Of a DNA stretch of 64,000 bases, positions 57,441-64,000 are shown piece by piece. The DNA comes from an uncultured Clostridia bacterium (GTDB lineage: Bacteria; Bacillota; Clostridia; Christensenellales; Aristaeellaceae). Under the pieces are notes generated by a model. The model was not told where the DNA came from. It worked only from the letters and a program-made list of their open reading frames with translations, and ran no database searches. The DNA is taken from positions 1-64,000 of the forward strand of contig CAKTYE010000003.1 in the NCBI GenBank assembly GCA_934631985.1, in the 5' to 3' direction. A program made the translations under genes and the position numbers. Position 1 is the stretch's first letter; each line of letters starts with the position of its first letter.

Positions 57441-59726
57441 ATGTGGAAAGGAGTTGACCCTTCCCTGGACAGATTCAAGACGTTGGGTTCCCGGGCGCTG
57501 GTCGCCTTTCTCTTTGGTCTTGGTCTGACGCTGCCCGTGCTGGGCGCGTTGGAGCTGATGGCCTATGCCTTGCCCTGCGGGGCGCTGCTGGCAGGCCTGT
57601 GCGCCATTCTGGCTGCCGCATCCCTGAACAAGCGCACCCGCCTGATCGTCGCCATAGCGGCGCTGGCAGGCGGGCTGGTGTATCTGTTCGCCCTGGGCGG
57701 TATCGACACCATTCAGGAAGCCATTCGCGGCATGATCCTGCAATTTTCCGGCGTACAGGGGGCGCTGCCGCTGGTGGCAGGCCCCTGCGCCATGCTGCTG
57801 ACGCTGACCTTCGGGCTGCTGTGTTGGCTGCTGACCAGCCCCGGCGTAGGTTTTTACCCTGCGCTGGCGGTGCTGCTGCTGGTGCTGATGGTGCTGTGGC
57901 TGACCAGCCGCACGAATCTGCTGCTTTGCACCCTGCCCGCACTGGCGGCGCTGGTGGTGCTGCTGATACAGGCCAATCATGAGCAGATGCCGCTTGTGCG
58001 CATTCTGCCCATTGCCGTGCTGCTGGTGGGGCTGAGCTTTCTGCTGACTCCGGCGGGCGGCGTGACCTCCCCTACCCTGAAGCAGACAGCGCAGAACATT
58101 CGTCAGCGCATTTTCGATTATTTCTTCTTCACCGAGCCGCGGGATGTGTTCAGCCTTGCCAACGAGGGCTATTATCCGCAGGGTGCAACGCAGCTTGGCG
58201 GCCCCGCCGACCCTACGGATCACCCGGTGATGCAGGTACGCACGTCCCGGCGGGTGCTGCTACGCGGCGCGGTAATGAACGAATACACCGGGCGCATGTG
58301 GCGCAACACCACCGGCGGGCGGCGGTATCTGTACATCTCCCCCCGATGGAGCAAGGTGCGGCAATCGCTGTTTGACATGAGCCTGCCCCAGGGGCGTTCC
58401 TTCGCGTCCTCCTCTATGCTGGAGGAAAGTACCATCACCGTTCGCATGCTGGCGCAGAACACCTCCAACCTGTTTCTGCCCCAGCGTTTGCGCAGCCTGC
58501 AGGTGAAGGGCGATCTTGTCCCTTATTTCAACAATGCCAGCGAGGTCTTCGTGACCCGCGATTTGGAGGCCGGGGACACCTACAGCGCCACCGCGCCCCT
58601 GCTGATGGCGGGCGATGCGGGCCTTGGCACGTTGCTCACCGCCTGTGAAAACAGCACGGACGATCCCAACTATGCCGCCGTGCAGGAAACGTATTTGCAG
58701 CTGCCCAGTCACCTGCAGCAGCAGGTGTACGACCTGGCAGAGCGAATCGTGTCGGGCGCGTCCACGCCCTATGAAAAGGCCTTCGCCCTGCAAAACTATC
58801 TTTCCCGCAATTACCGCTATACGCTGGATGTTGCGCCCCAGGACAGCAGCATGGACTTCGTGACGGACTTCCTGTTCAACACGCAGGAAGGCTACTGCAC
58901 CTATTTTGCGTCCGCCATGACGGTGCTGTGCCGCATGGTGGGTCTGCCCGCCCGTTATGTGGAGGGGTATCAGGCCATCCCGGATGAAAACGGTCTGGCA
59001 TATGTCACAGGCCTTCAGGCCCATGCCTGGACGGAGGTCTATTTTGAGGGCTTTGGCTGGCTGACCTTTGACGCGACCCCTGTGCAAAGCCGCAGCGGCT
59101 CCACGCCCCCGGAAAGCGACAACAACGACCAGCCCGACGATCAGCCGGAGGATCAGCCCACGCCGACCCCCGAGCCTGACACAGATCAGCCCGATCCGCA
59201 GGACACACCGACTCCCACCCCTGCGCCCGACGAGCTGCCCACGCCCACTCCCGAGCCTGACACGCCCCCGGAGAATGAGCCTGATCCCCCGTCTCTGACG
59301 TGGTTATGGCTTCTGCTCCTGCTGCTGGCACTGGCTTTGGCGGGTGTACGGATCTACCTGACGCTGCCCGAGCAAACATTGAAAAAGGCGAAGGAGCCCA
59401 CAGCACAGTTCATGGTGTGGGTACAGGCGATCTTTGATGCGCTGAGGATATGCAAGCTGCCCATGCAGGCGGCAGAGTCGCCCCTGGCGTATGCGCGGCG
59501 CATAGATGCGTCCAAGCAATTCCATACGCAAATGGCCCCGTTGGGTGAAGCCTTGTCGCTGATGGTATACGGCAAGCTGGTCGCAGAGCCAGAGGAAATT
59601 GCACTGGCACACCGCACCTATGTGACGCTGTTTGACCATCTGACGCTGGTTCAGAAGGTCCAGCTGACACTCATGCGGGCCTTCCTGCCGCTGAAAAAGC
59701 GCGACTTTACAGTCAAAGGGAAGTAA
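57441..59726 (+). CDS. Membrane-bound transglutaminase-like protein
   Basis: This protein of about 761 residues has seven or so N-terminal membrane helices (about 12-210). An extracellular region follows with a transglutaminase-like core; the triad is Cys486 in EGYCTYFAS, His528 in QAHAWTEVYF and Asp544 in LTFDATP. A Pro/Thr/Asp-rich spacer (about 565-615), one more helix (about 620-640) and a cytoplasmic DUF4129-like tail complete it. It is the third gene of the moxR-DUF58 operon. The start is uncertain: ATG at 57441 has no upstream Shine-Dalgarno, while AAAGGAG at 57447 would better serve a CTG at 57465. Peptide or protein cross-linking or proteolysis is possible. Confidence 0.9.
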   Translation: MWKGVDPSLDRFKTLGSRALVAFLFGLGLTLPVLGALELMAYALPCGALLAGLCAILAAASLNKRTRLIVAIAALAGGLVYLFALGGIDTIQEAIRGMILQFSGVQGALPLVAGPCAMLLTLTFGLLCWLLTSPGVGFYPALAVLLLVLMVLWLTSRTNLLLCTLPALAALVVLLIQANHEQMPLVRILPIAVLLVGLSFLLTPAGGVTSPTLKQTAQNIRQRIFDYFFFTEPRDVFSLANEGYYPQGATQLGGPADPTDHPVMQVRTSRRVLLRGAVMNEYTGRMWRNTTGGRRYLYISPRWSKVRQSLFDMSLPQGRSFASSSMLEESTITVRMLAQNTSNLFLPQRLRSLQVKGDLVPYFNNASEVFVTRDLEAGDTYSATAPLLMAGDAGLGTLLTACENSTDDPNYAAVQETYLQLPSHLQQQVYDLAERIVSGASTPYEKAFALQNYLSRNYRYTLDVAPQDSSMDFVTDFLFNTQEGYCTYFASAMTVLCRMVGLPARYVEGYQAIPDENGLAYVTGLQAHAWTEVYFEGFGWLTFDATPVQSRSGSTPPESDNNDQPDDQPEDQPTPTPEPDTDQPDPQDTPTPTPAPDELPTPTPEPDTPPENEPDPPSLTWLWLLLLLLALALAGVRIYLTLPEQTLKKAKEPTAQFMVWVQAIFDALRICKLPMQAAESPLAYARRIDASKQFHTQMAPLGEALSLMVYGKLVAEPEEIALAHRTYVTLFDHLTLVQKVQLTLMRAFLPLKKRDFTVKGK

Positions 59727-59734
59727 AGAAACAG

Positions 59735-59783
59735 GCAAGCGCAGAAGGCTTTGTATGGGCCTCTGCGCTTGCTCTTTTCTTTT
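59735..59783 (+). terminator. Terminator of the moxR operon
   Basis: GCAAGCGCAGA pairs with TCTGCGCTTGC around a loop of about 18 bases, with inner GGC/GCC pairing. TCTTTTCTTTTT follows. Confidence 0.85.
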
Positions 59784-59868
59784 TGTGCAGCACTACTAAC
59801 AACCAAACGTCCTAAAAAGCAGGATACAATTCCCCGCTGCACGGCCCCGAAACTTCATCAAGGGCACG

Positions 59869-59947
59869 CCTTGCCTCCTTCCGCAGAAGGAGGACAGCCG
59901 CCCTCGTGGGCGGCAGGAGGATAAGCTCCCCCGCTGCGGCATCCAAC
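59869..59947 (+). repeat. Dispersed double-hairpin repeat, family A copy 5
   Basis: This copy matches copy 1 (6921) over CTTGCCTCCTTCCGCAGAAGG and the whole GCCGCCCTCGTGGGCGGC hairpin. It then continues AGGAGGATAAGCTCCCCCGC and ends GCATCCAACAG. Two copies about 53 kb apart are thus nearly identical. Confidence 0.85.
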
Positions 59948-59966
59948 AGTTACAGCATACCCACCT

Positions 59967-60004
59967 AAAAAAGCAGCAGGAGCGCCCCATCCAGGCCGCT
60001 CCTG
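59967..60004 (-). terminator. Terminator of the nucleoside transporter operon
   Basis: On the minus strand AGGAGCG pairs with CGCTCCT around an inner GCC/GGC, and GCTGCTTTTTTAGG follows. It lies downstream of the last permease gene. Confidence 0.82.
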
Positions 60005-60024
60005 CGCAGAAACCCAACTAACCT

Positions 60025-60957
60025 TTACGCCTGCTGGCTCAGCCGTGCCAGCTTCTTTTTCTTCTGATTCACACGGCACACCACAAAGACCATCAGCAGC
60101 ACCGTACCCACATAGGGGAAGGTGGAGGTCAGCGTGGAGGGGAAGCCAACGTTTTGCAGGCGCATGCCCAGCGCGTCAATGAAGCCGAACAGCAGTGCCG
60201 CCAGGAACACCTTCGGGGGATTCGAGCGGCCAAAGATGACGCAGGCCACCGCGATGAAGCCCTTCGACGCGGACATGTTCTCACTGAACATCGTCAGATA
60301 ACCCAGGGACAGGTGCGCACCCGCCAGACCGCTGAATACGCCGCACAGCACGCTTGCCAGATACTTCATCTTCTCAGGACTCTTGCCCGCCGAGCGCAGG
60401 GACTGTGGATGCTCGCCCGCGGCCCGCATCCAGAAGCCCATGGGCGTGCGGTAAATGAACAGCCAGCACAGGTAGATGAAGATCCAGCTGCAATAGACCA
60501 GCAGGGTATTGTTGTTCAGCAGCGGGCCAATCAGCGGAATGTTATTCAGCCAATCCAGTGACAGCTTGGGCAGCGGCACGATACCGGGGCCGGAGAACGC
60601 ACCCTTCACACCGAATATGGTGCGCAGCAGGAACACTGTCAGGCCGCCCGCAAACAGGTTCAGCGCCACGCCGATGATGAACTCATCGCTCTTGAACTTC
60701 ACCACAAAGACTGCGTAGAACAGGCCCAGCAGAATGCCCGCCGCAATGGCGAACACCAGACCCATCAGCCAACTGGAGCAGAAATAGCTGCCCAGCACGG
60801 CGGCAAAAGCGCCGATCAACATCATGCCATCCACGCCGATGTTCATAATGCCCACATGATCCGTCATCAGACAGCCCAGACCCGCCAGAATCACGGGCGT
60901 AGCCGTGCGCAGAGTGTTTTGCAGCAGGCCAATGTTGAATATCGTACTCCAATCCAT
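60025..60957 (-). CDS. Nucleoside ABC transporter permease, YufQ-like
   Basis: This 310-residue membrane protein has eight to ten hydrophobic segments of the branched-chain-amino-acid/BPD_transp_2 type. NIGVDGMMLIGAF near 36-48 and GFIAVACVIFGRSNP near 230-245 are typical for the purine nucleoside permeases YufQ/RnsD. Its start overlaps the stop of the partner permease by one base. Together with the ATPase at 62036 it should import nucleosides or related compounds, delivered by a BMP-type lipoprotein that is not encoded in the window. Confidence 0.93.
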   Translation of the reverse strand: MDWSTIFNIGLLQNTLRTATPVILAGLGCLMTDHVGIMNIGVDGMMLIGAFAAVLGSYFCSSWLMGLVFAIAAGILLGLFYAVFVVKFKSDEFIIGVALNLFAGGLTVFLLRTIFGVKGAFSGPGIVPLPKLSLDWLNNIPLIGPLLNNNTLLVYCSWIFIYLCWLFIYRTPMGFWMRAAGEHPQSLRSAGKSPEKMKYLASVLCGVFSGLAGAHLSLGYLTMFSENMSASKGFIAVACVIFGRSNPPKVFLAALLFGFIDALGMRLQNVGFPSTLTSTFPYVGTVLLMVFVVCRVNQKKKKLARLSQQA

Positions 60958-62039
60958 CAGGCGTCCGCTCCTTTCGTCAGGGACAGGGCGGCCTTTCGCC
61001 GCGCCCGCCGGGCCGCAATGCTTGCCGTAATGCCCTGCTCGGCAGCCATGAAGAAGATGATGATGGACTGCACGATCAGCATCAGCTCGCTGGAAATGCC
61101 CACCTTGGATTCCATCGCCGTTGCGCCCACCTTCAGTGCGCCGAAGAACAGGCTCATCAGAATGATGCCCGTGGGCTTGTAGCGCATGATCATGGCGACC
61201 AGCATGCCGTCAAAGTAGAACTCATTGGAGACGCTTTCCACAAAGCGCTTGTGCAGGCCGAAGATCTCGAACATGCCCACCAGACCGCAGATCGCGCCGG
61301 AGGCTACCATGCTCCAAATCGCCAGCTTGCCGGCCTTGATGCCGCTGAACTTGGCAAAGCGCTCGTTCTGGCCCGTGATCTTCATTTCAAAGCCCGCCGT
61401 GGTCTTGGTCATGACATACCACACCAGCAGCGCGATGACCGCCACATAGAAAATGCTCTCCGTCAGGTTAGACAGCTTGATGAGCCGCCCAAACATGAAC
61501 GCGGGGTCTACCGCGTCCGTGCCTGCGGAAATGCCCTTGTCCGCCGTTTTGAGGGGGCCGTTTGCCAGATAGGAGCAGAAATAAATGGCGGCGGAGTTCA
61601 TCATAATGGTGGTGATGACCTCGTTCACTTTCAGCTTTACCTTCAGCACCGCAGGGATCCAGGCATACAGGCCGCCAGCCAGCATGGCAGCCAGCAGGCA
61701 CACCGGCATGGCGATCCACGGTGAAACGCCCGCCAGACGCGCACCCACAACTGCCGAGGCCATAGCGCCCAGATAGAGCTGGCCCTCGCCGCCCACGTTG
61801 AAGATGCCTGCCTGGGCCGCCACTGCCGTGGCAAGACCCGTCATGCACAGCGTTGCGGACTTTGCCAGCGTGTTGCCGATGCCGCGCGGAGTGCCGAACG
61901 CGCCAGTAAGCAGCGCGCCGTAGCCCTCCAGGGGATTGTGTCCGGTCAGCGCCATGATCACGCCGCCCAGCACCAGCGCCAGCAGTACGCTCACCGTCAG
62001 GGACAGGAGATATTGCAGGCGTTCCTTCTGCTTGCTCAT
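60957..62039 (-). CDS. Nucleoside ABC transporter permease, YufP-like
   Basis: This 360-residue inner-membrane permease has eight to ten spans. It carries FNVGGEGQLYLGAMAS near 78-93, the conserved NxGxEGQ motif of YufP/RnsC permeases, and VNEVITTIMMNSAA near 138. It overlaps the ATPase gene end (ATGA) and the following permease gene, so the three genes form a compact operon. Confidence 0.94.
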   Translation of the reverse strand: MSKQKERLQYLLSLTVSVLLALVLGGVIMALTGHNPLEGYGALLTGAFGTPRGIGNTLAKSATLCMTGLATAVAAQAGIFNVGGEGQLYLGAMASAVVGARLAGVSPWIAMPVCLLAAMLAGGLYAWIPAVLKVKLKVNEVITTIMMNSAAIYFCSYLANGPLKTADKGISAGTDAVDPAFMFGRLIKLSNLTESIFYVAVIALLVWYVMTKTTAGFEMKITGQNERFAKFSGIKAGKLAIWSMVASGAICGLVGMFEIFGLHKRFVESVSNEFYFDGMLVAMIMRYKPTGIILMSLFFGALKVGATAMESKVGISSELMLIVQSIIIFFMAAEQGITASIAARRARRKAALSLTKGADA

Positions 62040-63574
62040 GCGTCTTCCTCCTTCCGTCCGCCCGTCATGTAGTAGCTGATCCCCTGCTTATCGATGGCCC
62101 CGGCGGCAAATTCGCCGGTAATGCGGCCCTCATAGATGGTCACCATGCGGTCGGACAGGCGGAACAGCTCGTCCAGGTCTGCGCTGACCAGCAGGATGGC
62201 GCAGCCCTCGTTCCGCTTTTTCATAATCTGCTGATGAATGAAGTCCATGGCGCCGATGTCCACGCCGCGGGTGGGCTGGGAAATGATCAGCACCGGGGTG
62301 TCGAAGGAGAACTCGCGGGCTACGACCACCTTCTGCATGTTGCCGCCGGACAGTGACCCGACCGCCGTATCCACGCCTGCGCCGCGAATGTCATATTCTT
62401 CAAACACTTCCAGCGCGTAATTGCGGATGGCGCGGCGCTTCATGTGAATGCCCGCAATGGAGAAGCGGCGCTGCCGCTCCTTGCCAACAATCAGGTTGTC
62501 GGTGATGTCCGCCGGGGCGGAAACGCCCGTTGCCAGTCGATCCTCCGGGACGTGCGCCAGACCCAGCGCCCGCACCTGTCCGGGATTCATGCCCTTAATA
62601 GCAGTCCCCATGATCTCAACGGAGCCATCCTCCAGGGGACGCATGCCCGTAATCGCCTCGATCAGCTCGCTCTGACCATTGCCCTCGATGCCCGCAATGC
62701 CCAGGATCTCGCCGCGATGCACCGTCAGGGACACGTCCTGCACGGCAGGCAGGCCGCGGTTATCCAGCACCCTGGCATGCTGCACGGAAACGGCGACCTT
62801 GGGATTCTGCACAGGCTCCCGGTCCAGCTCATCCAGCAGCACGTCCTTGCCCACCATCATGGAGGCCAGAATGCGCTCGTTCACGTCGCAGGTGTTTGCA
62901 ACGCCCACCAGCTCGCCCTTGCGCATCACGCCCACCCGGTCGGAGATCGCCATGACCTCGTACAGCTTGTGGGTGATAATGATGATGGTCATCTGCTTTT
63001 CCGCAACAATACGTCGGATGACGGCAAACAGCTCGTCCGTCTCCGTGGGGGTCAGCACGGCGGTCGGCTCGTCCAGAATCAGCACGTCCGCGCCGCGGTG
63101 CAGCGTTTTCAAAATCTCCACGCGCTGCTGAAGGCCCACGCTGATCTCCGCCACCGTGTCGTTGGGGTTGACCCGCAGGCCATATTCCTCCACCAGCTCC
63201 TGCGTGATGGATACGGCCTTTTTGAAGTCATAGAACAGCCCCTTGCGGGGTTCATTGCTCAGCACAATGTTCTGCGCCACGGTGAAAGAAGGCACCAGCA
63301 TGAAGTGCTGATGCACCATGCCAACGCCGCGCGCAATGGCTTCGCTGGGGCTGAAATGGGTGACCTCCTGCCCCTTGACCAGCACCTTGCCGCTGGTGGG
63401 AGTGTTCAGCCCATACAGGATATTCATCAGGGTGGACTTGCCCGCGCCGTTTTCGCCGACGAGCGCAAAGACCTCGCCCTTGCGGATGTCCAGGGTCACG
63501 TCGTGGTTGGCCAGCACGCCGGGAAACTGCATGGAGACATGCTGGAAGGAAACGATGGTTTCGCCCTGTGCCAA
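62036..63574 (-). CDS. Nucleoside ABC transporter ATP-binding protein, YufO-like
   Basis: This 512-residue cytoplasmic ATPase has two fused nucleotide-binding domains. The first has Walker A GENGAGKST near 38-46, signature SVGLQQRVEIL near 145 and LILDEPTAV near 165. The second has a degenerate Walker A GIEGNGQSEL and signature LSGGNMQKVVVAREF, as in RbsA/YufO proteins. The start is TTG at 63574, preceded by GTGAGGCG at about 8 bases. The longer frame reaching 63802 would run over the divergent FliB-like gene. The length fits YufO. It heads the operon with two permeases but without a BMP binding protein. Confidence 0.93.
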   Translation of the reverse strand: MAQGETIVSFQHVSMQFPGVLANHDVTLDIRKGEVFALVGENGAGKSTLMNILYGLNTPTSGKVLVKGQEVTHFSPSEAIARGVGMVHQHFMLVPSFTVAQNIVLSNEPRKGLFYDFKKAVSITQELVEEYGLRVNPNDTVAEISVGLQQRVEILKTLHRGADVLILDEPTAVLTPTETDELFAVIRRIVAEKQMTIIIITHKLYEVMAISDRVGVMRKGELVGVANTCDVNERILASMMVGKDVLLDELDREPVQNPKVAVSVQHARVLDNRGLPAVQDVSLTVHRGEILGIAGIEGNGQSELIEAITGMRPLEDGSVEIMGTAIKGMNPGQVRALGLAHVPEDRLATGVSAPADITDNLIVGKERQRRFSIAGIHMKRRAIRNYALEVFEEYDIRGAGVDTAVGSLSGGNMQKVVVAREFSFDTPVLIISQPTRGVDIGAMDFIHQQIMKKRNEGCAILLVSADLDELFRLSDRMVTIYEGRITGEFAAGAIDKQGISYYMTGGRKEEDA

Positions 63575-63758
63575 GTGGATCGCCTCACTTTTGCTGGTGG
63601 TGAATGCAATTTGTCGGAAGCCGTCGCTTCCAAACGAACAACAATAGGTTCTCTTTATTATAAAGGAGAAGCGGAGTTGGTGCAACTGTTTTTTCTGTTG
63701 CGCTCGCCGCCAGGTTATGGTAACCTGTGCAGGAAAGCACAAAAGGAGGAAACGCAGC

Positions 63759-64000
63759 ATGAAGCTCATGGCTCCGGCAGGGTATACGGATTTTATCTGC
63801 ACGGCGGGGGCCTGCCGTCACACCTGCTGCGCAGGCTGGGAGATCGACATTGATCCCGCCGCGCTGGAAGCATATCAGCGCATGCAGGGGGCCTTGGGCG
63901 AGAAGCTGCGGCAGGTCATCGTTCCGGCAGAGGACGGCAGCTTTTCCTTTGCGCTGACTGCGGAGGAGCGCTGCCCGCTGCTGCGCCCGGACGGTCTGTG
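63759..64000 (+). CDS. FliB-like (flagellin lysine-N-methylase family) protein, partial
   Basis: The first 80 residues are visible before the window ends. The cysteine pattern near the start (MAPAGYTDFICTAG, then CRHTCCAGWEIDID) and the later RCPLLRPDGL match the N-terminal region of flagellin lysine-N-methylase-like proteins, which often bind an iron-sulfur cluster. AAAGGAGG lies upstream of the ATG. Many relatives occur in organisms without flagella, so methylation of flagellin is not certain. The gene is divergent to the nucleoside ABC operon. Confidence 0.8.
   Translation, partial: MKLMAPAGYTDFICTAGACRHTCCAGWEIDIDPAALEAYQRMQGALGEKLRQVIVPAEDGSFSFALTAEERCPLLRPDGL

Noticed and set aside
1..64000. 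tRNA and rRNA genes
   Set aside because: No cloverleaf with a GGTTCRA-type arm and no rRNA-like sequence was recognised by eye; a covariance search would be needed to be sure.

Overview
The window looks like a chromosomal segment of a GC-rich Firmicute, most likely a gut or rumen member of class Clostridia. This rests on AAAGGAGG-type ribosome binding sites, sigma-A promoters with TTGACA/TATAAT-like boxes, YesM/YesN two-component proteins, LplB/YtcP-type permeases, a TPP riboswitch in front of thiT, YufOPQ-type nucleoside transport, and a relict LPXTG surface protein. The order cannot be fixed from sequence alone. No rRNA, tRNA, CRISPR array, phage or intact insertion sequence was seen.

About the first 39 kb is a carbohydrate-acquisition region. 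From the left it holds an ABC importer (binding protein plus two permeases, minus strand, 100-3152); an alpha/beta hydrolase and a GH65 phosphorylase (3585-6771); a divergent pair of a GH3 beta-glucosidase with permuted domain order and a GH2 enzyme (7424-12771); a lone HipA-like kinase of lower GC (13066-14085); and a cluster with a 5'-deleted GH65 remnant, a LacI regulator and beta-phosphoglucomutase (14343-17583). Next comes a locus made of a secreted beta-helix glycosidase, an F5/8-type binding protein, a secreted jelly-roll-like protein, a LacI regulator, and an ABC importer ending in a second complete GH65 (17678-28287). Three promoters of this locus carry the same operator, core GTTTAGCGTT, directly after the -10 box, so it reads as one regulon. 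It is followed by a histidine kinase / binding protein / response regulator operon (28716-32371), a GH94 cellobiose-phosphorylase-like enzyme (32809-35205), and a third, LplB-type importer (35725-39222). The common theme is uptake of oligosaccharides followed by phosphorolysis, with beta-phosphoglucomutase passing GH65 products into glycolysis.

From 39.4 kb the content changes. It starts with a broken sortase-anchored protein, then DUF5711, CvpA and a 1274-residue secreted protein. After that come mostly housekeeping genes: a nucleotide and DNA repair operon (46037-47900), TPP riboswitch and thiT, a secreted metallo-beta-lactamase-fold protein, pyrG, a birA-acpS-nnrDE operon, a moxR-DUF58-transglutaminase operon, a YufOPQ-like nucleoside ABC transporter, and the start of a FliB-like gene cut by the window end.

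Three families of short dispersed hairpin repeats (A, B, C) occupy many intergenic gaps. No wholly new system was identified. The most notable items are the shared operator regulon, the sensor operon with its own binding protein, the promoter-fused GH65 deletion, the hairpin repeats in leader positions, and the absence of lipobox cysteines from all four solute-binding proteins.
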